Assembly (NCBI RefSeq): GCF_000424445.1
Contig: NZ_AUJX01000025.1
Span: 1-60,085 of the forward strand
Direction: 5' to 3'
DNA: 60,085 nt
Origin: Oribacterium sp. NK2B42
GTDB lineage: Bacteria; Bacillota; Clostridia; Lachnospirales; Lachnospiraceae
The notes under the pieces are model-generated. The model did no database searches. It saw only the letters and a list, made by a program, of their open reading frames with translations, and was not told where the DNA came from. Positions 25,760 through 35,039 of this stretch are shown here, piece after piece. The position numbers and the translations under genes are program-made. Positions within the stretch are counted from its first letter, which is position 1, and every line of letters starts with the position of its first letter.

Positions 25760-27019
25760 ATGAAATCTGTGATCATGGTTTTTGTCTTGCCATACATAGG
25801 GCATATTACGCCGATGGTTCCCCTTTTGCGATATTTTGGGGAACAGGGATATGCTGTCCGCGTCTATTCAACTCCTTCCATTGCTCCTTATGTGGAGAAG
25901 GCAGGCGCGCTGCTGGTCAACCTGGATGACCTGTATGACCAGCTGGAGGGGAATGCTTCTGATCATGCCATCAACCCGCTTGCCATGATGGATCTTCTGA
26001 TGCTGATGGATGAACAGATGGAGCGGGAAGTCCGTATCCATCCTCCTGCTTTCGCGCTGGTGGATGCCGCTACAATCTGGGGCCGCCTTCTTGCCGAAAA
26101 GTATAGGATTCCGATGATCCTGTCCAGTGCGCCTATGATCATAAACCGCCTGACGATGAAGGAATACTTCCGGTATTTTGAACAGCTGATGCAGATTCTT
26201 GAAACTGGCGTGATGGAGGAAAAGCTGGAGGAAGCAGCGAAGGCCGGCTTTCCGAAAAAGGATATATACTCCCTGTATACGGTAGAGGAAGAGGAAAACT
26301 GCATCGTATATGTATCAAAAGAGCTCCAGCCCTGCGCGGATCAGATGCAGTCGTATCACATCTTTTACGCGGGATACGTCAATGATGAGAAAGAGGGAAG
26401 GGACAATAGTCTGGAAGATGAGGTTGGTCTGAAAGCCGGAGGCGAAAGGGATGCTGCCCCGCAGGACACGGAGCACGAAAGATCTTCCTCGCGCCCCCTC
26501 ATCTATATTTCGATGGGGACCTCATCCATAAATACGGGATTCTTCTTCAAAAACTGTGTCACTGCCTTTCAGAACCGGGAGGAGCTTGACATCGTGATGG
26601 CAGTCTGCAGCGAAGAGATCGTGAAACAGCTGGGAGATCTGCCGGGACATATCCGGGCGTATCCCTATGTGGACCAGAAGGAGATCCTGAAAAAAGCCGA
26701 CGTGGTGATCTTTCATGGCGGGCTGAATACCCTGCGGGACAGCCTTGTGGCCGGTGTGCCGATGATCATCTGTCCCCGGGCATTTGACCAGGAAGGAAAC
26801 GCAAAGCGCGTGGAGGAGCTGGGGGCAGGAATCGCTCTTGGCAACAACCGTCCGGAAACGCTGTGGCGGGCAGTCAGGCTGATGCTGTCAGTTCCTTCAT
26901 ACAGGGAAAACGCTTCCCGCATAGGGGAGACCCTGCGGAAAAGCGGCACTGTCGAAGAAGCGGCCCGGTGGATCTTATCGTGCATCGGGACTGAAGACGC
27001 ATCGCAGCGGCTCTCCTGA
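25760..27019 (+). CDS. GT1 glycosyltransferase, copy 3, with insertion
   Basis: A 419-residue family 1 glycosyltransferase closely related to copy 2. The His of the N-domain is in YIGHITPMVPLLR, and the donor motif is VIFHGGLNTLRDSLVAGVPM. Between the two domains it carries about 18 more residues than copy 2, acidic and Gly-rich (EVGLKAGGERDAAPQD), which lengthens the hinge. AAGGAGAGGA precedes ATG 25760; the open frame upstream to 25661 overlaps copy 2 and is not used. It is followed after 57 bases by the radical SAM gene. Confidence 0.88.
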   Translation: MKSVIMVFVLPYIGHITPMVPLLRYFGEQGYAVRVYSTPSIAPYVEKAGALLVNLDDLYDQLEGNASDHAINPLAMMDLLMLMDEQMEREVRIHPPAFALVDAATIWGRLLAEKYRIPMILSSAPMIINRLTMKEYFRYFEQLMQILETGVMEEKLEEAAKAGFPKKDIYSLYTVEEEENCIVYVSKELQPCADQMQSYHIFYAGYVNDEKEGRDNSLEDEVGLKAGGERDAAPQDTEHERSSSRPLIYISMGTSSINTGFFFKNCVTAFQNREELDIVMAVCSEEIVKQLGDLPGHIRAYPYVDQKEILKKADVVIFHGGLNTLRDSLVAGVPMIICPRAFDQEGNAKRVEELGAGIALGNNRPETLWRAVRLMLSVPSYRENASRIGETLRKSGTVEEAARWILSCIGTEDASQRLS

Positions 27020-27076
27020 GGGGAAACTGCTGCGATGTGTCAGGAAGCTGGTGTCTACAAAGGAGGTAATCGCATT

Positions 27077-28192
27077 ATGGTGGCAATATGGGGAACATAT
27101 CCGGGTTTTTTGGAGATATACCAAAAGCTTGACCCAGAAGAAAGGAGGGATATCTGTTTTGTGGTTTCCGGTAAAGGGCAGTTGGAAAAATATAAGGACC
27201 GTTTTCCCGTCATTGATCTGGAGCAGTTCTCCGGGGAACAGGTTGAAAGACTGATCATTCCTTTATTTGACATGTACATAGTCAATGATATCGTGTGGAA
27301 GGTATTTCGTCATACTGATCTAAAGGCAGATCAGATCTGGATCATGGGTCCTACAGAGCTTTTGAGAGAGCTCAAGAAATATGGCTCAATGAAGGAAATC
27401 CTTGGTTGTGGGAAGCTTCCCTGTCTGAGTGGGTTGGAATATGATGTGGTATTCCATTGTAATCTCAACTGCAAGGGATGTAGCCATTTTTCACCTATCG
27501 CGGAACCGGGCTTCGGTGATCCGGTAGCTTTTCGGAAAGATCTGTCCCGAGTACATGAGCTGGTGGATGAGCTCGGGGAGATCCGTCTGGTTGGCGGTGA
27601 ACCGCTGCTCTGTGACAATCTGACAGAATATATAGTGGCTGCGCATGCAATATTTCCGGATACAAAAATCCTCATTTTTACGAACGGTATACGTCTTGGG
27701 AGTATAAATGACGACCTGAAGGACTGTATGAAACAGTATGGCGCACAATTCAGTGTAACCATCTATCCGCCGGTGGAAAACTATGTCAGGGGAATGATAG
27801 AACAGCTGGAGGCGGAGGGGATCGCCATTTACCGTAGCCTGCCGATGCCTTTTTTTGGAGCATGGATCATTCCGGCCGGTGATTCAGATCCGGAGGCAGC
27901 CGCAGCCTCCTGCTACATTCCTTTTTGTTACGCGATGTGGCAGGGCAGGATTTATCGATGTAGTACGGAAAATAAGATCCGGGTATTTGAGAAGTTTTAT
28001 AAGCCTGCCACGGCCTTTCCCGAAGGAGGCATCGATCTTTATGATCCATCTCTGACGGGGTCAAAGCTTGCTTCGTACTTGCTGTCTCCGATAGAGATGT
28101 GCCGTTTCTGCGGCAAAACGAGAAAGTTTACCTGGGACAGGGCAGGAAAAGAGCCCTCCGCCGAGGATTGGTATGGGGATGGAAGAATATGA
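27077..28192 (+). CDS. Radical SAM enzyme with C-terminal Cys cluster
   Basis: A 371-residue protein. Residues 1-115 form a Rossmann-like domain without a clear function. FHCNLNCKGCSHFSP at about 136-150 is the CxxxCxxC motif that binds the 4Fe-4S cluster of radical SAM enzymes, and RLVGGEPLL follows as the GGE motif. Near the C-terminus CYIPFCYAMWQG, YRCS and MCRFCG could hold a second cluster, as in SPASM or twitch domains. Such enzymes make hard changes by radical chemistry, for example epimerisation, dehydration or methylthiolation. AGGAGGT lies 9 bases before ATG 27077. Within this locus it may act on the peptide or on a sugar. Confidence 0.87.
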   Translation: MVAIWGTYPGFLEIYQKLDPEERRDICFVVSGKGQLEKYKDRFPVIDLEQFSGEQVERLIIPLFDMYIVNDIVWKVFRHTDLKADQIWIMGPTELLRELKKYGSMKEILGCGKLPCLSGLEYDVVFHCNLNCKGCSHFSPIAEPGFGDPVAFRKDLSRVHELVDELGEIRLVGGEPLLCDNLTEYIVAAHAIFPDTKILIFTNGIRLGSINDDLKDCMKQYGAQFSVTIYPPVENYVRGMIEQLEAEGIAIYRSLPMPFFGAWIIPAGDSDPEAAAASCYIPFCYAMWQGRIYRCSTENKIRVFEKFYKPATAFPEGGIDLYDPSLTGSKLASYLLSPIEMCRFCGKTRKFTWDRAGKEPSAEDWYGDGRI

Positions 28193-29211
28193 GAATAGGA
28201 ATACTGTGCCCGTCAGAAATCGCATACAGACGATTCCTTCCTGCATTAAAGCAGATTGATGATGTTATTTTTGCAGGAGTGGGAGTGAACTCTCCATATG
28301 AAAGATATGGGGATACGTTACCAGATAAAGAAGAAATCACTAAGATGCTTGAAAGGGGCAAAGCAAAAGCTGGTCAGATGATCTCAGAATACGGAGGACG
28401 CTTATTTGACAGCTATAAGAGCGTTGTTTCAGCTCCTGATATCGATGCCGTCTATATCCCTCTTCCCCCCGCTTTGCACTATAAGTGGGCGAAGAGGGCG
28501 TTGGAATGCGGGAAGCATGTCCTGGTTGAGAAGCCTGCCACCACCTCCTATGATGCTGCAAGGTCACTTGTGGAGCTCGCTTCCGAAAAGGAGCTTGCAC
28601 TGCATGAGAACTATATGTTCATTTTCCATGCCCAGCTTGATGCGATAGAGGAGGTAATTAATAGCGGAGAGATAGGAGATGTACGCCTCTATCGTATCTC
28701 ATTCGGATTTCCGGCAAGATCTGCGGATGATTTTCGCTACAACAAATCATTGGGAGGGGGAGCTCTCCTTGATGCCGGAGGATATACCCTGAAATATGCC
28801 GCAAGACTGCTGGGGGATACGGCCAGGATCAGGTATGCCGGGCTTAATTACACAGACGATTTTGAAGTTGATATGTATGGATCGGCGGTGCTTGTAAATG
28901 AAACCGGTATTACTGCTCAGATCGCCTTCGGGATGGATAATGATTACAGGTGTGAACTTGAGGTATGGGGGAGCAAAGGGACCCTTAAGACCGGAAGAGT
29001 TCTTACTGCCCCGGCAGGTTTTATACCGACGATGACGATAAAAAAGAATACTGCTGTTGAGGAACGGCCATTGCCCGCTGATGATGCTTTCAGAAAATCC
29101 ATCGAATACTTTGTGAGATGTATGACAGATAAGGAAGCACGGAAGGAAAGCTGCAGGGCGATCCTAAAGCAGGCGCAGCTGGTGGAGCAGTTTCATGAAA
29201 TGGCAGGATAA
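28189..29211 (+). CDS. Gfo/Idh/MocA-family oxidoreductase, likely sugar 3-ketoreductase
   Basis: A 340-residue NAD(P)-dependent sugar oxidoreductase. The N-terminal part is a Rossmann domain (MRIGILCPSEIAYRRFLPAL) and HVLVEKPATTS carries the EKP motif of the family. GGGALLDAGGYTLKYAARLLG in the second domain is typical. Next to an NDP-hexose 2,3-dehydratase, members of this family reduce the 3-keto group that forms after C-2 deoxygenation. Overlap of four bases with the radical SAM gene (ATGA) points to one transcript. The exact sugar is unknown. Confidence 0.85.
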   Translation: MRIGILCPSEIAYRRFLPALKQIDDVIFAGVGVNSPYERYGDTLPDKEEITKMLERGKAKAGQMISEYGGRLFDSYKSVVSAPDIDAVYIPLPPALHYKWAKRALECGKHVLVEKPATTSYDAARSLVELASEKELALHENYMFIFHAQLDAIEEVINSGEIGDVRLYRISFGFPARSADDFRYNKSLGGGALLDAGGYTLKYAARLLGDTARIRYAGLNYTDDFEVDMYGSAVLVNETGITAQIAFGMDNDYRCELEVWGSKGTLKTGRVLTAPAGFIPTMTIKKNTAVEERPLPADDAFRKSIEYFVRCMTDKEARKESCRAILKQAQLVEQFHEMAG

Positions 29212-29286
29212 ATTTTTCAAAACGCTCTCCTGATAGTCACATGGCACAGGGATGACCGGGCGGAAGATGGGGGATTGTAAGGAAAA

Positions 29287-30693
29287 ATGTACAACATACA
29301 TGCGAATATGTCGCTTATGCAGTTAATTGAATCATGGGCAACAACAGAAAACCCTTTCAATTCGACGGATGACATTCTCACTTGGATCAAAGAAAAGAAC
29401 AGGGACGTCAGGGTTGATATCAGAAAGATTCCATATGATTATACGGGTGACAACTGGCATTATGATCAGGAAAGAGGAGAGATCAGAAACAGGGACGGCT
29501 CTTTTTTTCAGATAAAGGGTCTTCAGAAGGCGGAAGATGGCCGGATCCTTCATGAGCAGCCGATCATCATTCAAAACGAGATCGGATATCTTGGAATCAT
29601 TTGTAAGGAATTTGACGGTGTCCTGTATTTTCTGATGCAGGCAAAGATCGAGCCGGGAAATGTCAACAAGATCCAGATATCGCCGACCATACAGGCTACC
29701 AAGAGTAATTTTATGCAGGTTCATGGCGGACGTGTTCCGGCGTTTCTTGAATATTTCTCAAACAAGCGCAATTACGAGATCATCGTGGATCAGATCCAGT
29801 CCGAACAGTCCTCGAGATTCTTAAGGAAGCGGAACCGCAATATCATCATTGTGGTGAATGAAGAGATCGAGGTGCCGGATACCCACAGGTGGATGACTCT
29901 TGGACAGATCAAGCAGTTAATGCGCTATGATAATCTTGTAAATATGGATACCAGGACAGTGATTTCCTGTATTCCCTTTTCTTTAAGAGATTTCTCCTAT
30001 AAAGAACTCAGTCATATCAGGATGCTGTTTCATCAGGAGCCCTTTTATAACTCCGTTTTTTTCGGAAATTCCGGGTCAGAGATCAATAAGATATATCAGT
30101 ACATGAATGAGGTCAAAATGCTTGACCGAAGCGAGATCAGACTGGTGGATCTTTATTCTCTCGCGTCATGGAAGAGAAAAATGGATGAGATCAGTTCCGA
30201 ACATGGAGCCTTCAAGGTGGTCTACTGTGACATCGAGATAGAAGGCAGAGAGGTCAGAAGGTGGCAGCAGCCATTGCTTGAAGCCGAGGGGCAGTCTGTA
30301 TTCGGACTCATATACTGTGTTGAAGACAACCTTCAGAAGTTTCTGATCCAGACAAAATCTGAGGTCGGATGCTTTGATAAGATCGAGATAGGCCCAAGCG
30401 TACAGCTCGAGCCCGGTGAGAATCCTAATGCAAGTCTTGTCGATGCTCTGTTTACATATAATTATGAGCACAATAGGGGAATAGAATTTGACGGCCTGTT
30501 TTCAGAGGAGGGTGGTCGCTTCTATCAGGAACAGAATCGTAACGTGATCATGAAAATTGAAAAAGGCGATCTGCCGCAGCCCCTGCCGGAGGGTTATTTC
30601 TGGGCTGATTTTCAGACGCTCAATATTCTGATCCAGTTCAATAACTGCCTGAATATTCAGCTTAGAAACCTGCTGTCTGTTCTGGATATATGA
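29287..30693 (+). CDS. NDP-hexose 2,3-dehydratase
   Basis: A 468-residue protein of two similar halves, as in the NDP-hexose 2,3-dehydratase family (TylX3, EvaA, Gra-orf27 type). The first half has QAKIEPGNVNKIQISPTIQA and QVHGGR. The second repeats it as QTKSEVGCFDKIEIGPSVQ. The enzyme removes the C-2 hydroxyl of a 4-keto-6-deoxy-NDP-hexose, the committing step to 2,6-dideoxysugars such as those on macrolides and glycopeptides. The length fits the family. It is 75 bases after the ketoreductase gene and 8 before the SDR gene. This is the clearest pathway marker in the locus. Confidence 0.9.
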   Translation: MYNIHANMSLMQLIESWATTENPFNSTDDILTWIKEKNRDVRVDIRKIPYDYTGDNWHYDQERGEIRNRDGSFFQIKGLQKAEDGRILHEQPIIIQNEIGYLGIICKEFDGVLYFLMQAKIEPGNVNKIQISPTIQATKSNFMQVHGGRVPAFLEYFSNKRNYEIIVDQIQSEQSSRFLRKRNRNIIIVVNEEIEVPDTHRWMTLGQIKQLMRYDNLVNMDTRTVISCIPFSLRDFSYKELSHIRMLFHQEPFYNSVFFGNSGSEINKIYQYMNEVKMLDRSEIRLVDLYSLASWKRKMDEISSEHGAFKVVYCDIEIEGREVRRWQQPLLEAEGQSVFGLIYCVEDNLQKFLIQTKSEVGCFDKIEIGPSVQLEPGENPNASLVDALFTYNYEHNRGIEFDGLFSEEGGRFYQEQNRNVIMKIEKGDLPQPLPEGYFWADFQTLNILIQFNNCLNIQLRNLLSVLDI

Positions 30694-30701
30694 GGTGAAG
30701 G

Positions 30702-31619
30702 ATGAATAAGGTTATCATTACAGGATGCGGAGGCTTTTTCGGAAGAGTACTTACACGAACGCTTCTTGATCATGGCGTCAGGGTATACGGGGTGGATATT
30801 AACGAAGAAAAGCTGAGTGGGTTTAAGAAGTATGACAATTTTTATCCCGTTGCAGCGGAATTTGAGGATTATGAACAGCTTCCGGAGAGGATAAAGGATA
30901 CCGATATAGACGTATTTTATCATCTTGCATGGGCCGGCGGATTTACAACGGCAATAAGGGATTACAAATTACAGATGAAAAACGCGGCTTTTGCCGGAGA
31001 TGCCCTGGTTGCTGCCCATAGGATCCATGCAAAAAGGTTTGTATATGCCAACACCTATAATCAGTATGAGATCATGAATTTCCTGGAATCAGAAGGCTTT
31101 GAGCCCAGATATACCTGTATCTATTCCACCGGAAAAACGGCTGCAGGCCTGATCTGCAGGACACTGGCCCATAATCTTGGCATGGAATACAGTGCAGGGC
31201 TGATTCCGATGCCATATGGGGAAAACAATTATTCAAAGCAGCTGGTGAATGTCGTCATCACCAGCCTGAATCATGGAGAAGCTCCGAAGCTGGTCGAAGG
31301 AAATAATCTATACGATCTGGTATACGTTCAGGACATTGCTGATGCCCTGATCGCCATCGGAGAGAAGGGGAAGAATAAAAAGGAATACTACGTCGGCCAC
31401 AGAAGGTTAAAAACCTTCAAGGAGTGGATGATCGAGATCCGTGATGAGATTGCCCCGGAGGTCGAGTTAAAATTCGGTGAATTTAAGGACAATCAGCAGA
31501 TCGATTATTCGAAGGTCGATCTGGATGCACTCTACAGAGATACCGGATGGGAATGCCGATATGAGCTGAGAGACAGGATCAAGGAAGTCGCACAGTGGGT
31601 AAGAGATCATATTATATGA
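30702..31619 (+). CDS. Extended SDR, NAD-dependent epimerase/4-ketoreductase
   Basis: A 305-residue extended short-chain dehydrogenase. IITGCGGFFGRVLTR at the start is the GxxGxxG dinucleotide motif, FYHLAWAGG is the middle motif, and CIYSTGKTA contains YxxxK. Such proteins epimerise or reduce nucleotide sugars, and in deoxysugar clusters they usually reduce the 4-keto group last. It ends the plus-strand run, and its stop is 3 bases from the stop of the convergent minus-strand NRPS gene, with no terminator between them. Choice between epimerase and ketoreductase cannot be made from sequence alone. Confidence 0.85.
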   Translation: MNKVIITGCGGFFGRVLTRTLLDHGVRVYGVDINEEKLSGFKKYDNFYPVAAEFEDYEQLPERIKDTDIDVFYHLAWAGGFTTAIRDYKLQMKNAAFAGDALVAAHRIHAKRFVYANTYNQYEIMNFLESEGFEPRYTCIYSTGKTAAGLICRTLAHNLGMEYSAGLIPMPYGENNYSKQLVNVVITSLNHGEAPKLVEGNNLYDLVYVQDIADALIAIGEKGKNKKEYYVGHRRLKTFKEWMIEIRDEIAPEVELKFGEFKDNQQIDYSKVDLDALYRDTGWECRYELRDRIKEVAQWVRDHII

Positions 31620-31622
31620 TCG

Positions 31623-34559
31623 TCATATTCCTTTCAGAATAGCATCAACTCTTTCACAGACTAAAATAAGTCCCAATGCCCTTTCAAAGGCGCTGACAAG
31701 CCTCTCTGTCTCCTGATAAGAGAAGTATCCTTCACCAAAGACATCGATCGCAAGCTTTCCATCTGCCAGTTCATCAATATAGAATTGGAGCCATGCCTGC
31801 CGGTGGCTAAAGCCGGCGAGGTATCCGAGCGGAAGAGACGGAAGCTTCTTCTCTCCAAGGTGAAAGCTTCTTTTCATATTCCCCCTGTAATTCAGGCTGA
31901 TAAAGGATTCTGCCTGCGGATATCTGACCACAAGCTCCTGTATGGGGATCACGTCATAATAGACAGTATCCTGCCAGGTTTTCTGGAGTTCATTTAAGAA
32001 GTCACCTGTTGCTTTCGTTCTGTCGATGTCCGCACGCAGAGGGGTGGCTCTGGCAACGCATCCATGCAGATTGTCGTAAGCGGAGCCATCTCTGCCGCTG
32101 TGAAATATCTGACAGATCAGCCGGTTTTGGTTCAAAAACTTTGCCAGGGTAAGAAACAGAGCTGCCTGGATATAGGTACTCTCAGATACGCCGTTTTGTT
32201 TCAGAAACTTTGTTTTTTGCGTCTGAGAAAGTCCGGCGCCGATCTCCCGCGAGACCGAACAGATCGGGTAGTTCCCGGAGGATCCTGCGGGCTTTTTCTT
32301 GAGATTTCCGAATTGACCCTCAAAAAAGTGCAGGGCTTCACGGCGAAAGTCGGATCCTTTCAGTTCCCCTTCATATGCGGCAACATCAAAATAGTCATAG
32401 TCCTCTCTGACAGGCTCTCTTCCCTCATACCGGTCAGATATCTCGTCAAACAGAAGGTTGATGGAGACCTGGTCAGCCAAAAGATGCGATAGGTTCAAAT
32501 ACAGGAATCTGGTTTTTCCCGCATGAACGATCTCGAATTCGAACAGAGACTGACGCAGCAGATCCCGTTTCTGTGACGATTTTTTCATTCGATATGCCCC
32601 GAATTTTTCAGGCGCTATCGTCACTTCCCCGACGCTCGTGTCATAGGCTTCGTTTCGAAGGATCATTCCGGATGGGCTGAAACGGATACCGTATACCTTG
32701 TGTGCCCTGAGGCTGTCCTCGATCGCTTGCCTGAGCCTTTCTTCGTCAATGGTACGGTCAAGCCGGTAAAGACACCTCACATCCGTCCAATCAATCGGTT
32801 CACCGATGCTTCCGGCATCATAAAAAAAGTAATGATTGGAGAGCGTCATCGGATATTCTCTTTCGGGCTTGTATTTATGATCAAGTACAGGTTTTCGTAT
32901 ATCAGCATTCTTTTCGTATTGCAGGGCGATCCCTGCGGGGGTTTGTCCAAGCATGATATCACGGATCGAAAGTCCTTTGAGTCCAGATATTGAGGCCAGC
33001 GCAGCCGCATTGATGGAATTGCCGCCAAGTTCAAAGAAATTATCATTTCTGCCTGCCCTGTCGATATGCAAAACCTCCTGCACGGCATTACAGATTGCTT
33101 CCTCGACTTGATTTATAGGCTTCTCATAGGCAGCTTTAAACATGGAAAGATCTGGCTTCCTGATCGCTTTCCTGTCTGTTTTTCCGTTTTGGTTCACGGG
33201 AAAGGTATCCATTCTGACAAAAGCCCCCGGTATCATATAAGATGGTAGCTTTGCCTTAAGCATAGCCATAATGTTTTCCTTTTTCACAGGTCTCTTTTCG
33301 GTATAAAAGCCGCAGAGGAGCATAGTACCGTCTTCGTTTTCAAAGGCCTTTACGATAGAGCCAGTAATACCGCTGACACTGTTCATCACCGACTCGATCT
33401 CTCCGGGCTCCACCCTCTGCCCATGAAGCTTGATCATCCAGTCGCTGCGGTTTAAGTACAGAAGGTTTCCATCTGGGAGCTTCTTTCCTATATCTCCCGT
33501 GCAAACGAGGAATCTCCCGTCCGGGAGAAGCCGGAATACTTTCTCTGTCTCCCCGGGAAGCCTGTTGTATTGCCGGGGCAGATTTCCGATCACGCAGAGC
33601 TGCCCCTCCTGACCGTCCTCCACTTCATTCCCGTCATGGTCTGTTACGATTATTTCGATTCCATTAAGGGGTCTTCCGATGGGAGTATTGTCATAAGACC
33701 TGTCAATGACAAACGCACAGATACCTCCCACGGTTTCGCTCAGCCCATAGGAGTTAACGATCTCAAAGTCAGAGCTGAAAAGCTTAACCGCCTTTTCACC
33801 AATGGTAAATACCCTCTTTAAGCATTTGCTTCTGCTTACAAAGCCCTTAAGGATCCCGAGGCTTATAAAACCGCAGGTGATTTCATGGGCTTTATAGTAT
33901 TCTGACAGTCTCTCAGCATCGGATCGAACCTCATCGGAGATCATATGAATATGTCCGCCCATCGTCAGAGTCGTGAAATACTCTGTCACCGCGACGCAGA
34001 AGCTCAAGGAGGCGGAGGCGGCAAAAATAAGCGGATGAATGTCATTCACGCTGGACTGCTTTCGCAGGATCTGTACGTCCATAGTGCTTCTTGTGTACAC
34101 AACGCCCTTTGGGAATCCTGACGATCCGGAGGTATAAATGATCATTCCCCGATCCGCATCCCGGCTTTCGGAAATGTCCGGTGCCTCATCCGGCACTAAG
34201 GCTTCCTGCCTAAACCCCTCTAAGGATCGTAAAAAATCCTCTCTTATTACAAGGGCTGCATCACAATCCTTTTTTATAAAGGAAACCCGCTCATCCGGAT
34301 ATTCCGGAATCAGAGGCACGATCACGGCTCCGATTTCAAGTAAGGCAATCTCTGTAGCGATGTATTCACTGATTCTAGGAAGAATGAGGATGACGCTGTC
34401 TCCTTTTCTGACACCGAGCTGTAAGAGCTTACCGGCAATCCTGTCGGAGAGCGCAGCAAGCTGGCGGTAGGTAAACGTTCTCCTGCCGTTCATGTCCGTG
34501 ATGGCAGGAGCGCTTCCACAGTCTATGGTTTTCCTGATAAATTCCTCTATAATAAACAT
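31623..34559 (-). CDS. NRPS protein A-PCP-C (third), minus strand
   Basis: A 978-residue protein. Adenylation domain 1-470: A3 IIYTSGSSGFPKGVV, A4 region IFAASASLSF with Ala in place of the expected Asp, A5 NSYGLSETVG, A7 CTGD, A8 NRSDWMIKLHGQRVEPGEIE, A10 NQNGKTDRKA. Carrier about 485-550: FFELGGNSINAAAL, Ser present. Condensation about 565-970: LNLSHLLADQVSI, where the final Gly of HHxxxDG is Gln and only the second His and Asp remain. Loss of the Asp hints at a substrate without an alpha-amino group, such as a keto, hydroxy or fatty acid. The gene faces the others and has a weak ribosome binding site. Confidence 0.87.
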   Translation of the reverse strand: MFIIEEFIRKTIDCGSAPAITDMNGRRTFTYRQLAALSDRIAGKLLQLGVRKGDSVILILPRISEYIATEIALLEIGAVIVPLIPEYPDERVSFIKKDCDAALVIREDFLRSLEGFRQEALVPDEAPDISESRDADRGMIIYTSGSSGFPKGVVYTRSTMDVQILRKQSSVNDIHPLIFAASASLSFCVAVTEYFTTLTMGGHIHMISDEVRSDAERLSEYYKAHEITCGFISLGILKGFVSRSKCLKRVFTIGEKAVKLFSSDFEIVNSYGLSETVGGICAFVIDRSYDNTPIGRPLNGIEIIVTDHDGNEVEDGQEGQLCVIGNLPRQYNRLPGETEKVFRLLPDGRFLVCTGDIGKKLPDGNLLYLNRSDWMIKLHGQRVEPGEIESVMNSVSGITGSIVKAFENEDGTMLLCGFYTEKRPVKKENIMAMLKAKLPSYMIPGAFVRMDTFPVNQNGKTDRKAIRKPDLSMFKAAYEKPINQVEEAICNAVQEVLHIDRAGRNDNFFELGGNSINAAALASISGLKGLSIRDIMLGQTPAGIALQYEKNADIRKPVLDHKYKPEREYPMTLSNHYFFYDAGSIGEPIDWTDVRCLYRLDRTIDEERLRQAIEDSLRAHKVYGIRFSPSGMILRNEAYDTSVGEVTIAPEKFGAYRMKKSSQKRDLLRQSLFEFEIVHAGKTRFLYLNLSHLLADQVSINLLFDEISDRYEGREPVREDYDYFDVAAYEGELKGSDFRREALHFFEGQFGNLKKKPAGSSGNYPICSVSREIGAGLSQTQKTKFLKQNGVSESTYIQAALFLTLAKFLNQNRLICQIFHSGRDGSAYDNLHGCVARATPLRADIDRTKATGDFLNELQKTWQDTVYYDVIPIQELVVRYPQAESFISLNYRGNMKRSFHLGEKKLPSLPLGYLAGFSHRQAWLQFYIDELADGKLAIDVFGEGYFSYQETERLVSAFERALGLILVCERVDAILKGI

Positions 34560-35039
34560 ATCAATCGGGGTAGAGACGGTTGTGTCCCAACTTTCCGCTG
34601 TGATTTAGCGGCAGTTCATTTATGCGTTTCCTATATTTACTGCACCGTATCATATTTTGAAACAGGTGTAAAGGCTGATTCTTTCTTCCGGAAGATAGTC
34701 AAATCTAACGGTCTTATATATGTCTGTATGCATCAGCTTTGTCAGGCTGCTTTCTGTTTTTTTGAAGCGGAGCGTAAACTGTAAACCGTTTATCGGAATC
34801 CCTTAAATACTAGGATTTTTGGTAAACATCAACAAAAAAGAATAGAGAGAGTTTTGTGGCAGTACCATAATATGACCGGTGTTACCCTTTTTTTATATCT
34901 GCTTTTCATATCCAAAATGTTGTTTATTGGTTTATTATCTATTTGTATTATTATACATTTTTCATTTGTTAGACTATTGTTAGAATTAAAGACTTGATGT
35001 TATGCTTATCATTACCGAGTATACTTATTAAAGAGCTTA

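Noticed and set aside
6022-34559. Amino acid predictions for each A domain
   Set aside because: Specificity codes need a structural alignment that I cannot run; reading all ten positions by eye would be guesswork. Only the Asp235-equivalent position is discussed.
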